Below the pieces are notes generated by a model. That model made no database searches, was not told the DNA's origin, and saw only the letters and a list, made by a program, of their open reading frames with translations. Positions 1 through 7,619 of a stretch of 21,959 bases of DNA are shown piece by piece. Position 1 is the first letter of the stretch. Each line of letters begins with the position of its first letter. The stretch covers positions 1-21,959 of IMG/VR virus record IMGVR_UViG_3300019888_000063. One strand, 5' to 3'. The stretch is from a virus. The position numbers were made by a program, and so were the translations under genes.

Positions 1-651
1 CCCCTGTCCTCCGAGAGATTGAAAACCGCTTCCGCCGCCACCACCACCGGTATTTGCCGTGCCTGCGACTGCTACGCCGTCGCCAGTCTCACCAGCACCT
101 CCGCCTCCGCTTCCTCCTGATCCGCCTACGCCTCCGGTACCGCTTTTGTTGACTCCTCCACCACCGCCGCCCGCATACGTTACGGCTGAACCTGAAATTG
201 AATTACTCGTGCCTGCTCCTCCATTTCCGGCATTGGTACTGCTGACTGCATCGCCTCCGACCGCGCCTGCGCCTCCTCCACCGCCACCGGGGTAGGGAGT
301 TGCCGTGAATCCTCCATTGCCGCCTCCATTATTTCCTTGGCTACCTGTTCCTCCGGTTGTCGTACCGCCTCCGCTTTCATCGCCGCCGCCGCCGCTACCG
401 CCATTGCCCGAGCTTCCCAGACCGCCGCCCTCAGATATGATTAAGCTTCCTAAAGATGAGTCGTTGCCTTTTGAACCGGGGCCGCCGCTATGCAAAGCAC
501 CGCCGGCTCCTCCTGCCCCGACCGTGATCGTATATGCTTGGACAGTGACAGTCTGGGTAGCATTGTACTGATATCCTCCGGCTCCTCCGCCGCCGCCGGT
601 ACCTGCGCCTCCTCCGCCGCCCGCTATGACTAATGCTTGGACTGTCGCCAT
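1..651 (-). CDS. Glycine-rich virion/fibre-like protein (3' end outside window)
   Basis: The reading frame starts at the ATG at 651-649 and stays open for 217 codons to the window edge, so the C-terminus is missing. The N-terminus reads MATVQALVIAGGGGGAG and is followed by long Gly runs broken by Ser, Thr, Asn and Ala, with YTITVGAGGAGG near residue 50. This pattern (a short beta strand, then Gly-rich loops with a 'TVTVGAGG' block) is that of the glycine-rich domain found in phage tail fibres and related surface proteins. It is the last gene visible in the leftward virion operon and starts one base after the stop of a tiny membrane protein. The role in receptor binding is inferred from family and position only. 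The proline-rich frames on the plus strand here are its shadow. Confidence 0.75.
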   Translation of the reverse strand, partial: MATVQALVIAGGGGGAGTGGGGGAGGYQYNATQTVTVQAYTITVGAGGAGGALHSGGPGSKGNDSSLGSLIISEGGGLGSSGNGGSGGGGDESGGGTTTGGTGSQGNNGGGNGGFTATPYPGGGGGGAGAVGGDAVSSTNAGNGGAGTSNSISGSAVTYAGGGGGGVNKSGTGGVGGSGGSGGGGAGETGDGVAVAGTANTGGGGGGSGFQSLGGQG

Positions 652-652
652 A

Positions 653-751
653 TTAGAAATCCCTATTATCTTCCTTAATCATAAATGGCCTCATCACGAC
701 CGAGAGGATGAGAGCTATCGGCAAGAACAAATAGAAGATTATTTTTTCCAT
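653..751 (-). CDS. Tiny single-pass membrane protein (32 aa)
   Basis: A short frame begins at the ATG at 751-749, which overlaps the TAA of the upstream gene (TAATG junction), and ends with TAA at 655-653, one base before the next ATG. It encodes MEKIIFYLFLPIALILSVVM followed by a charged tail (RPFMIKEDNRDF). Residues 4-20 form one hydrophobic segment, with an acidic/basic tail. The tight stop-start fit on both sides in an otherwise compact operon supports translation. No family is recognised; a holin-like or virion membrane role is possible but cannot be shown. Confidence 0.55.
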   Translation of the reverse strand: MEKIIFYLFLPIALILSVVMRPFMIKEDNRDF

Positions 752-1158
752 TAGGCAATAGTCAAAACGCCATTGGTTGCATCCATATCGATAGTAAAAG
801 TGTCGCCACTCGCAAGGGTCACGGGGCTTCCGTAGTCATACCAGCCGACGAGTTCATCGTTAGTGGCGGTGTCGTTGTATATAACGACATACTGGAAAGG
901 CCCGACGGCACCGGAGGCCGTGAGAACAAGGTCAGCCAGGACCAATTTGTATGTTCCCGTCGTTTGCGCTGAGGTCGTGGTTGTTATATTTCTCGTTGAA
1001 CAATTGGTATAGCTGATTTCCGTAATGTTAGAGAGCTGGGTATTGGTATTGACCGGAACCGTATTGGTCAGTGCCACGACGAGCTGGTCAGAGCCGAGGT
1101 TATGCTTCTTCTCGGCTACTGCCTCCACGAACGAATAGAATTTGTTGAAACTTGCCAT
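751..1158 (-). CDS. Phage virion-like protein, beta-rich (135 aa)
   Basis: The protein starts MASFNKFYSFVEAVAEKKHN, followed by LGSDQLVVALTNTVPV, a Thr/Ser-rich stretch, and a C-terminal half with GPFQYVVIYNDTA, LVGWYDYG and FTIDMDA. I recognise this as a conserved phage protein usually placed among virion genes (head or tail decoration). The C-terminal part alternates as beta strands, which fits a small beta-sandwich. It lies 27 bases after the adaptor-like gene and overlaps the start of the tiny membrane gene. The exact position in the particle is unknown. No Shine-Dalgarno sequence is seen before the ATG. Confidence 0.6.
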   Translation of the reverse strand: MASFNKFYSFVEAVAEKKHNLGSDQLVVALTNTVPVNTNTQLSNITEISYTNCSTRNITTTTSAQTTGTYKLVLADLVLTASGAVGPFQYVVIYNDTATNDELVGWYDYGSPVTLASGDTFTIDMDATNGVLTIA

Positions 1159-1185
1159 AAGATTTATTGATTAGTGATAATTACG

Positions 1186-1884
1186 TCAGACGAATACGCT
1201 TCTTAATCTAGAAGCCTTGCTTGATAAGGTGATCTTCTCGTCCTTGTCCCTTTTGGCGTAAAAGGATTTAAGCAAATCTTCAGAAAGAGTTATCTCATCG
1301 CGAAGACCTTTGCCATACGGCAAGGAGTTCAAGAACGCGAAGTCGTATGCACACCATAAAGGGACCATGAAATGAAACGAAGAAGCGAAGCCGGGTTCCT
1401 TCGTCGTATCGGAAGAGACGAAGTAGCTTGCGCCGCGCTCGTGAAACACTTTGAGGGAAAGCGCCTGGGAATATGACGGCTTGGGATATAGGAGAACCGA
1501 TCTGCCGATCTTATCGTAATAGACAGGCGTTCCCGAAGATTTGAGGAAATCAGTGATTGACGAATCGAACAAGTCGCCCGAATCGAACGGGATGAGCTTA
1601 CTCCAAGCTCCCGATTGATTCTTGACCTCGACCCTTTCGATCCTCTGATGCGAAACGGCCAGCTCGTAATCCTGCTGCTCGGCTACGAGATTGGTCGAAG
1701 CGAAAGGAAAGTCGGGATAATTTGCGTCGTCCCATTGCCAGCGGCCTTCCGAGTCACGGATGACGACCGAAATTCGATCGAGCGCCCGATTGGCGGAAGC
1801 GACGATATCATCCGTCGAGTAAGCCGTGGTACCGGTTGTCTTGGTCAACCTTCTTGTCTCGGCCAATATCTCAGTGAATGTCAT
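1186..1884 (-). CDS. Head-tail adaptor-like protein
   Basis: The frame encodes MTFTEILAETRRLTKTTG, then TDDIVASANRALDRISVVI, a Trp-rich loop (GRWQWDDANYPDFPF), and a middle part with GTPVYYDKIGRSVLLYPKP and HFMVPLWCAYDFAF. This arrangement of an N-terminal helical bundle, a beta insertion and a C-terminal helical part resembles phage adaptor/stopper proteins that sit under the portal. A GTG at 1902-1900 would extend the protein by six residues and overlap the preceding glycosyltransferase by 11 bases. I prefer the ATG at 1884, which starts seven bases after that gene's stop. The adaptor role is inferred from the fold pattern and neighbours. Confidence 0.6.
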   Translation of the reverse strand: MTFTEILAETRRLTKTTGTTAYSTDDIVASANRALDRISVVIRDSEGRWQWDDANYPDFPFASTNLVAEQQDYELAVSHQRIERVEVKNQSGAWSKLIPFDSGDLFDSSITDFLKSSGTPVYYDKIGRSVLLYPKPSYSQALSLKVFHERGASYFVSSDTTKEPGFASSFHFMVPLWCAYDFAFLNSLPYGKGLRDEITLSEDLLKSFYAKRDKDEKITLSSKASRLRSVFV

Positions 1885-1891
1885 AGGGACA

Positions 1892-3034
1892 TTATACAAC
1901 ACTGAGAGGCAATTCCAATGACTTGATGACCTCGGAGACTTTCTGTGCGATAGAAGAATCGTATTGCCAGTCGTTTTTCACATGAAGATAAGCGGCATCG
2001 CCGATTTTTTTCCTCAGTCCCTCATTCAATATCAATTCCTCCAAAGTTTTTTCCCATTCATGGGGTTCGACCAGGAATCCATCATCTCTGTCTGTAATCA
2101 CCTTTCGGCCGAGGACATCGTGGGAATACGGATAGACCCTAGAGGCAACAGTCGGTATCTTCATCATCGAATACTCAAGATATTTAATGGACGATTTGGC
2201 ACGGGTGAAGGCCGTATCCACGAGGGGAGCGATGCCGATCATCCATCCCTTCTTCGAGAGCCATTCGGGGTATTCCGTAAACATATCCGTCGCTCCCACG
2301 AGAGCCATCCTATCCAATACCTTCTTGGGGACATTCTTGAATATGCCTATCGCCTGGTCTTTCGTGATGAGTCCCAGCATCTCAAACCAGAGATTGTCGT
2401 ACTTCTTCATCAGCTTGATGATGGACGGCAGTACTAATTGGAGATCGTCGTAATGGGAAGTCGAACCGGAGTATCCTATGACTATCCTGCCGTCGTCTTT
2501 CAACTGATTTTCAAACGGCCAGTCTTTCAAATCATTCAGATTGGGGATGATAAAGACCGGCTTCTCGATTTTCTGAACGTTCTTAATATGATTATAGACT
2601 TTTTCTTTAAGCGGATACGTTGAAACCACAATGGCGTCGGCCAACGAAAGTATCGCGCCCAGATACGCCCGGTCTTTCTGACCAGACCTGAATCCGTCAT
2701 ACAGCGCATTCGATTGGTCTATATCCCAGAAGTTATCATCCAAGTCTATGATAATTTTTTTCTTAAGCTCATCCCGTATAGAAAATATGACAGCCGCCGA
2801 CATCGGATGGTAAAAATAGGGACACCAGAATACATCGTAGTCTTTCCAAACGTCCCTCATCTTGTCTTCGAGCGTCTTGCCGCGTGAAAGGAATTTCGTG
2901 CCTTCGCACGTTGCATCTTGACCAGAATACTCCGCCACTTTGACTACGCGATAATATCCCACGCCTCCATAACCATCAGCCGCCTTGCGGTTGACATTAA
3001 GCTCGTAGTCGTTCCTATGGAAGTAGATTTTCAT
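1892..3034 (-). CDS. Glycosyltransferase, GT-B type (GT4-like)
   Basis: A 380-residue protein with two Rossmann-like halves. The N-terminal half holds GGVGYYRVVKVAE near residues 23-35, and DYDVFWCPYF and KIIIDLDDNFW around 65-103. The C-terminal half has IVIGYSGSTSHYDDL and the nucleotide-sugar region AKSSIKYLEYSMMKIPTVAS, where the Glu of the E-x(7)-E-like motif is expected. This is the pattern of GT4-type retaining glycosyltransferases that move a sugar from a nucleotide-sugar donor. It overlaps the next upstream gene by four bases (ATGA), so the two are probably translated together. It is the last of six sugar-related genes placed between capsid and tail genes. The acceptor is unknown: virion protein or host glycan. 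Confidence 0.75.
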   Translation of the reverse strand: MKIYFHRNDYELNVNRKAADGYGGVGYYRVVKVAEYSGQDATCEGTKFLSRGKTLEDKMRDVWKDYDVFWCPYFYHPMSAAVIFSIRDELKKKIIIDLDDNFWDIDQSNALYDGFRSGQKDRAYLGAILSLADAIVVSTYPLKEKVYNHIKNVQKIEKPVFIIPNLNDLKDWPFENQLKDDGRIVIGYSGSTSHYDDLQLVLPSIIKLMKKYDNLWFEMLGLITKDQAIGIFKNVPKKVLDRMALVGATDMFTEYPEWLSKKGWMIGIAPLVDTAFTRAKSSIKYLEYSMMKIPTVASRVYPYSHDVLGRKVITDRDDGFLVEPHEWEKTLEELILNEGLRKKIGDAAYLHVKNDWQYDSSIAQKVSEVIKSLELPLSVV

Positions 3035-3699
3035 CGCATATGGCCATGACGGACTATCCTGAAATCCCCACTTTGCTTTTCGGCATATGCGCTTTTTTCT
3101 ATGAAGAAATCATGGATTGATTTTACCGGTATGCCTACTCTGTCAGCGGCAAACATGAAAGAAATCTGGTCTCTCCGCGAATGCCTGGAAAACTCGCTCC
3201 ACCACGCGTTGTTGAACTCCTCCACCTTCCTCGTATGACGCCTTAGGATAATCCCGCATTCATTCAGTCCTTTGTGATGCTTGTATCCCTTATCCTGATA
3301 GGTTTTCATCTGCTCGGCTATGACTTCGGGGTCATCGAGGTTTCTCATGGCACAGACAGTCGCTTCTTCGTATATACAATCCCTGCCCGGATGCTTATAG
3401 ACGGCGATATCGCAGTCGCTCAGATGCTTTCCTATTAAAAGTTCAGGCACGGTCATCATGATTATATTGCCGTCAAGGTAGATGCTGTACTCTGCGTCAA
3501 TATACTGATGTGCTAATATCTTCTGTATGCGTGAATTGCGACGTGGATCAACGAACCTGTTATATGCTTTTCTGATTTCCCAATTTTTGGAGTAAGTGGG
3601 CTTGTCCATAAATGCCACGAATGTCGCATAGCCTTTGACCTGTTCCTCCAAGAGAAAGTCCTTCTCATCGGTAATAGATGTGTAGCAAATTATTTTCAT
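3031..3699 (-). CDS. DUF616/TOD1-like glycosyltransferase
   Basis: A 222-residue protein with YSIYLDGNIIM near residues 71-81 (an Asp-x-Asn/Asp type metal or donor-binding motif), AVYKHPGRDCIYEEA near 99-113, and SRRDQISFMFA in the C-terminal third. These three blocks are typical of the DUF616 family, which is related to plant and bacterial GT-A-like glycosyltransferases. The ATG overlaps the stop of the upstream gene by four bases, and its own stop overlaps the next start by four. Function is by family resemblance; donor and acceptor cannot be read from the sequence. Confidence 0.65.
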   Translation of the reverse strand: MKIICYTSITDEKDFLLEEQVKGYATFVAFMDKPTYSKNWEIRKAYNRFVDPRRNSRIQKILAHQYIDAEYSIYLDGNIIMMTVPELLIGKHLSDCDIAVYKHPGRDCIYEEATVCAMRNLDDPEVIAEQMKTYQDKGYKHHKGLNECGIILRRHTRKVEEFNNAWWSEFSRHSRRDQISFMFAADRVGIPVKSIHDFFIEKSAYAEKQSGDFRIVRHGHMR

Positions 3700-4484
3700 A
3701 TGATTTTATTATCCCTCAGATATTTCAGTCCTTTCTCTTCATACACGGTATTCTGCCCGTGAGTCTTGGAAATATATCCGCGTTCGCCCTCAATTACATA
3801 ACCAGACACGCGATATGCCGGCGAGAGATATCCGATATGCAGTTTTTCTTTCTCAATGAATCTCATCAGGGGATTTACGGTGTTATTCCAATCCAATAGC
3901 TCCGTGGTCTCGTTGCTCCCCGTAAAAATACCTTCTCTCGTCAGAGTTACTTCCGAGAGATCGAACTTGCCACCGAGTTTCTTTATGACCGAGGGCTTGT
4001 AGAACTCGAATGAACCCCTGAGCCAACCCGGCGGCATCCCTGGCGAATTAGTGAGGATATCCCACTTCTTGAAATTTCCATCCTTGATGATGTCGTAAAA
4101 TAGCGAGTCTTGAATGATGAGATTGTCATCATGAGTAATCAAGAGCAAATCGTAGTCATTGTAATCGTGTTCTTCTAACCACTGGTTGGCATTGCCGTAA
4201 TCACCGATGGTATTGGGGTATTCCTTATAGTGAAAGCCCTCGGCCATGATTTCCTCTTTGGACATGACTTTCTGATAGAGAACCCGGTCAAGTTTTCCAC
4301 GGTAATCATCCGCAAAAACATCTTTCTCCTTTTCCTTCTGTGCATAAATGGGATCACGATGAGAGACAGCGTATAAAGACATCATCCAACCCTTAGGCAT
4401 CTTTTGATTCTTGAAACGCGAATAGAATCCGAAGCAAAAATGCCATGAACTGACAATTACCGCTATTTTTCTTATCTTCTTCAT
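3696..4484 (-). CDS. Putative GT-A-like glycosyltransferase (262 aa)
   Basis: The protein begins KKIRKIAVIVSSWHFCFGFY and has YNDYDLLLITHDDN near residues 108-121, where the Asp-Asp pair resembles the DxD metal site of GT-A glycosyltransferases. Further on come PPGWLRGSFEFYKPSVIKKLGG and a C-terminal region with GYLSPAYRVSGYVIEGERG. I do not recognise a named family with certainty. The four-base overlaps on both sides and the position between a methyltransferase and two glycosyltransferases support a role in the same glycan pathway. Confidence 0.5.
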   Translation of the reverse strand: MKKIRKIAVIVSSWHFCFGFYSRFKNQKMPKGWMMSLYAVSHRDPIYAQKEKEKDVFADDYRGKLDRVLYQKVMSKEEIMAEGFHYKEYPNTIGDYGNANQWLEEHDYNDYDLLLITHDDNLIIQDSLFYDIIKDGNFKKWDILTNSPGMPPGWLRGSFEFYKPSVIKKLGGKFDLSEVTLTREGIFTGSNETTELLDWNNTVNPLMRFIEKEKLHIGYLSPAYRVSGYVIEGERGYISKTHGQNTVYEEKGLKYLRDNKII

Positions 4485-5014
4485 GGGATGAATGACAGTC
4501 CGGGAAAACGCGAATCCAAGATGTGATAAGGAACATGAGATTCTTGTATCGGACGGCGCTTATACTTATTCATCCATTCAACTTCATCTCGTTCTTTAGT
4601 CCCTCCCTCGAATACAATGGGAGCTTTGTCGTGATAGAGGTCGTAAATCTTCCCGATCTTATACCCATCATTTGAAATATCTACGAAAATAAGGTCTGCA
4701 TTTCTGATGTCCGAACTAAAAGCATCTCCGTAAAGGGATAAAACGTGTCGGGACAGTCCGTATTCCTCGACAGTTTTATTAAATTCTTCTTTGGTGCTGT
4801 GATTAAACTCGTATGCTTCCCATAAGTCATAGGCCTCGATGTATCCTCGTCCCAATTCATGGAGAGCCATTGCCATTGAGACAGTCGAATACCCGTGAAG
4901 AACGCCGAACTCCACGATTTTTACCGGACGCAAGGTCATCACCAATTCATAGAGAACACGGCCCAAATCATTCTCTCTGAAAGACGATTCTATTTTTGGT
5001 TGTTGGTAGAGCAT
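4481..5014 (-). CDS. Class I SAM-dependent methyltransferase
   Basis: The protein carries the SAM-binding motif I, VKIVEFGVLHGYSTVSMAMA, then an acidic motif (YIEAYDLWEAYEF) and a strand ending in DLIFVDISNDG, as in the Methyltransf_24 type of Rossmann methyltransferases. The frame is open further up to an ATG at 5116, but that would overlap the aminotransferase by 127 bases. The ATG at 5014-5012 leaves a 25-base overlap, has AGGA about 11 bases upstream, and keeps the whole domain, so it is preferred. In the sugar cassette a methyltransferase may methylate a deoxyamino sugar on O or N; this is inference from the neighbours. Confidence 0.65.
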   Translation of the reverse strand: MLYQQPKIESSFRENDLGRVLYELVMTLRPVKIVEFGVLHGYSTVSMAMALHELGRGYIEAYDLWEAYEFNHSTKEEFNKTVEEYGLSRHVLSLYGDAFSSDIRNADLIFVDISNDGYKIGKIYDLYHDKAPIVFEGGTKERDEVEWMNKYKRRPIQESHVPYHILDSRFPGLSFIP

Positions 5015-6036
5015 TTGGCGTAGATCGTTCCTATCAGATGCGCTTGTTTCAAAGACACCTCGAAATGATAAGGGACAAAAAAATATCTCTTGGACTGCTT
5101 GTCCATCATGGGACAATCGCTGTAAAACGGCTTGAACACTGTATATTTTCGGTTATCGTAATGATGCTGTCCTATCTCTATGCCATGTGATTCATAGATA
5201 TATTTCAATGCGTCGTAGTTGTCCGTGAATCCGCCGGCGAGCCACGCATGGTCAAACAATCCATATGAGCGATATATCTTCGCCAGCTTGTCTTTATGTT
5301 TAAAAAGTTTATCAATGGATTTCAAATTCCCCAAGCCGATAGATGCTGTAACGTCGTTCATATGAAACTTGTATCCGGCCTCAACGATATCCGTATCTCC
5401 TTTCAATTTCTTCAGGTCCCGGTCATAGCCGAACCACCTCAATTTCTTGGCTCGTTCGTAATCAAAATCATTTTTGCAAATGAGAAAGCCCCCGTCTCCC
5501 GAAGTAAGGTTCTTGATGGCTTGCAAAGAGACGCAGGCAAAATCCGAATTGCCCCAATAGGCGCTGCCGACGGCTTGGGCAGCATCTTCTATTAAAGTAA
5601 TGTTTCTCATCCGGCAAATCGCCTGTATATCCTCCAAGCCCCTATTGTTGCCCCCGAAATGAACGAAGACCACGGCTTTTGTGTCGGGAGTAATTTTTCT
5701 CTTGACGTCGTCGATGCTTATATTCAAATCTTCATCTATATCGGCAAATACTATTTTAGCTCCCCGCCGAGCAAGCTCGATACTTGTTGCAGCACACGTG
5801 AGCACTGGGACAATGACTCGATCGCCCGATTGGATATCTGCCAAGTCGTAAGCAAGAGTAAGAGCAGAAGTAGCAGAATTGACAGCCACAACGTTAGTAA
5901 GATTAAAAAGCTTTTTGAATTCATTTTCGAATTGTTTAACGCGGTCGCCTTCAGAGAGATAGCCGGATGATAATGTTTTAACGGCATTCCACTTGGCCCG
6001 CCACGAGACGAACGGCTGAAAGAGTCTTATAGCCAT
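4990..6036 (-). CDS. DegT/DnrJ/EryC1/StrS sugar aminotransferase
   Basis: A 348-residue PLP enzyme. It has VVAVNSATSALTLAYDLADI near residues 49-68, VIVPVLTCAATS near 74-85, the PLP-ring-binding Asp in IEDAAQAVGS (D151) and the Schiff-base lysine in SLQAIKNLTSGDGG (K175). These motifs are diagnostic for the DegT family, which transfers an amino group to a 3- or 4-keto nucleotide sugar. The gene directly upstream makes such a keto sugar, so the two enzymes form two steps of one pathway. It is slightly shorter than the usual ~370-400 residues. Its start overlaps the end of the dehydratase by ten bases. Confidence 0.9.
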   Translation of the reverse strand: MAIRLFQPFVSWRAKWNAVKTLSSGYLSEGDRVKQFENEFKKLFNLTNVVAVNSATSALTLAYDLADIQSGDRVIVPVLTCAATSIELARRGAKIVFADIDEDLNISIDDVKRKITPDTKAVVFVHFGGNNRGLEDIQAICRMRNITLIEDAAQAVGSAYWGNSDFACVSLQAIKNLTSGDGGFLICKNDFDYERAKKLRWFGYDRDLKKLKGDTDIVEAGYKFHMNDVTASIGLGNLKSIDKLFKHKDKLAKIYRSYGLFDHAWLAGGFTDNYDALKYIYESHGIEIGQHHYDNRKYTVFKPFYSDCPMMDKQSKRYFFVPYHFEVSLKQAHLIGTIYAKCSTNNQK

Positions 6037-7031
6037 GTCGGATTTTTAAGAGTCCACCTGACATACTTTTCCAGCGAAGAATCGAAATCCAAGGGAGCTT
6101 TCCATCCCAAAGATTTTATCTTGCTCCCGTCAAGAGCGTAACGACGATCATGGCCGGGGCGTGTGGAATGGAAATCAGTCAGTTTATAATTCAGCTTCTT
6201 GCCCATGATCTTGGCTATCCTCTCGGCTACTTCAAGATTATCCAATTCAATATCGCCGACGATGTTGTAACGACTGGGATAAATTGAATGTTCCTCATAT
6301 CTTACGGGACTTATTTTCTTCAAAAGAAACAAAACCGCATCGGCATGATTCCTGGCGTGGAGATAATATCGCGATCCGATATTCCCGACACTGCCGTGAA
6401 CCGGTACGACGATTCCGCTGTCGATGTACCTGATTATCTTAGCCATGTACTTTTCGGGGTCCTGCATCTCCCCGAAGTTATTCATAGTGTTGGTGATGAT
6501 GAGCGGTATGCCGTATGTCCGCCAGTAGGATATTGCTATGGCCTCCTGACACGCCTTCGATGCCGAATAGGGATTGGATGGAAGAATAGTCTCCCATTCT
6601 TTATGCCTTATCTTATCCGGCGCCACTCCGTAAACTTCGTCGGTCGATATCTGCACGAATGCTTTTAACTTGTCTTGATGACGGGCGAGTTCGAGCATTG
6701 TCAGGATCAAATCGGTATTGTTTTTTACGAAAGGGACAGGATCGGCGATCGAGCGATCGACGTGAGACTCTGACGCGCAGTTCACGATGTAATCCACTTG
6801 ACCGATCCGCTCTCTCGTCATTAGCGTCAAAGGTGCTATCAAGTCATGAGTGATTATCTCCACTCTTTCTTTCCACAGCGGATTTCCTTTAAGGACTTCC
6901 TCGATCCTCTCCGGCGTTCCTTTATGCTTCCACGAGGCGATGCAAATAATATCCCAATCGGTATTGGTGAGAAAATGCTCAAGGAAGTGAGAACCTACGC
7001 AACCACTTGCGCCTGTCAGCAATAAAGTCAT
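6027..7031 (-). CDS. NAD-dependent nucleotide-sugar 4,6-dehydratase (RmlB-like SDR)
   Basis: The N-terminus has the NAD-binding glycine motif TGASGCVGSHF (residues 6-16). NCASESHVDRS lies near 84-94, the 4,6-dehydratase signature STDEVYG at 129-135 (catalytic Asp/Glu pair), and the SDR YSASK motif at 155-159 (Tyr and Lys). Together these point to an enzyme turning an NDP-hexose into the NDP-4-keto-6-deoxyhexose, the usual substrate of a DegT aminotransferase. The 334-residue length is normal. No nucleotidyltransferase gene is seen, so the activated sugar must come from the host or from a gene outside the window. Confidence 0.9.
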   Translation of the reverse strand: MTLLLTGASGCVGSHFLEHFLTNTDWDIICIASWKHKGTPERIEEVLKGNPLWKERVEIITHDLIAPLTLMTRERIGQVDYIVNCASESHVDRSIADPVPFVKNNTDLILTMLELARHQDKLKAFVQISTDEVYGVAPDKIRHKEWETILPSNPYSASKACQEAIAISYWRTYGIPLIITNTMNNFGEMQDPEKYMAKIIRYIDSGIVVPVHGSVGNIGSRYYLHARNHADAVLFLLKKISPVRYEEHSIYPSRYNIVGDIELDNLEVAERIAKIMGKKLNYKLTDFHSTRPGHDRRYALDGSKIKSLGWKAPLDFDSSLEKYVRWTLKNPTWL

Positions 7032-7342
7032 TTGTATTTTCCCCGACCCAAGAAAGCGTCGAGGTTATCCTCATTCTCTACGAGCCGAAGCACGTCCTTG
7101 ACCTGGCCCAACGCCTCATTCCTCGACTTATGGCGATAGGAAACTCCATTGGCGAAGGTAAAGGTGTACGAGGGATTGGGTTCGTCATATATGACATCGG
7201 AAGGTATGGGACAGATATCGGCCCCCATGAACTTTATGTTCGACAGTCCAGGCAAATTGGGATTGGTAATGATATCCAATCTCTCGTCGATGGCTTTGAG
7301 TTCGTTCAAAAAATCAGGAAATACTTTAGTGGACTTATTCAT
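7028..7342 (-). CDS. Hypothetical phage protein (104 aa)
   Basis: The protein (MNKSTKVFPDFLNELKAIDE... DNLDAFLGRGKYK) has no family I recognise. It holds a Pro/Tyr-rich centre (ICPIPSDVIYDEPNPSYTFTF) and a basic helix (YRHKSRNEALGQVKDVLRLVE). Both ends overlap neighbours by the ATGA/TTATGA type of junction: its start overlaps the stop of the gene at 7339 and its stop overlaps the dehydratase start. It sits between the promoter at 7543 and the sugar cassette and is probably cotranscribed with it. Confidence 0.65.
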   Translation of the reverse strand: MNKSTKVFPDFLNELKAIDERLDIITNPNLPGLSNIKFMGADICPIPSDVIYDEPNPSYTFTFANGVSYRHKSRNEALGQVKDVLRLVENEDNLDAFLGRGKYK

Positions 7343-7539
7343 AATTTTTCAATAGTCTCTACGGCATTTTGCAGAAGCTGAAAAGTAGCCGCCATCACAT
7401 TCTCGATCGAACGGGACTTGACCTTGACCAATATGCCATAGACTTTTCCCTTCTTGGTAAAGGAGTAAGCCATCTTGCCTTTGAAATATGTAAGCTCGAT
7501 ATCAGTATCTTTATAGGTAAATGTTTGTATTTTCACCAT
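7339..7539 (-). CDS. Hypothetical small protein, first gene after the promoter (66 aa)
   Basis: The frame is open up to 7710, but that would run back through the terminator and into the capsid gene. The ATG at 7539 (MVKIQTFTYKDTDIEL) follows the -10 box TATAAT by only three bases, so a message from this promoter would have almost no leader; a GTG directly after the ATG (7536) is an alternative leaderless start. The protein reads as beta strands (FKGKMAYSFTKKGKVYGILVKVK) followed by an amphipathic helix. No family is recognised. Confidence 0.6.
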   Translation of the reverse strand: MVKIQTFTYKDTDIELTYFKGKMAYSFTKKGKVYGILVKVKSRSIENVMAATFQLLQNAVETIEKL

Positions 7540-7542
7540 ATC

Positions 7543-7570
7543 ATTATACCCAATACTTTTATAAATGCAA
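7543..7570 (-). promoter_or_regulatory. Leftward sigma70-type promoter of the sugar/tail unit
   Basis: On the minus strand TTGCAT (7570-7565) is followed after 16 bases by TATAAT (7548-7543), a perfect -10 box. It lies between the capsid terminator and the next gene. The predicted start of transcription falls on or next to the start codon of the following gene. Confidence 0.7.
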
Positions 7571-7594
7571 CAAAAAACCGCCAGCTTCGCGGTT
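7571..7594 (-). terminator. Rho-independent terminator after the capsid gene
   Basis: The minus strand reads AACCGC, a 7-base loop (GAAGCTG), GCGGTT and a run of T. The 6-bp stem with its T-tract lies 26 bases after the capsid stop codon and directly abuts the -35 box of the next promoter. Confidence 0.8.
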
Positions 7595-7619
7595 CTCTGT
7601 TTCCATACTATGGCTCTAA

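Noticed and set aside
59-571. Proline-rich open frames on the plus strand
   Set aside because: They are the antisense of the glycine-rich gene (GGN codons read backwards as CCN) and have no other support.
4481-5116. Longer methyltransferase from the ATG at 5116
   Set aside because: It would overlap the aminotransferase by 127 bases and adds residues outside the Rossmann domain.
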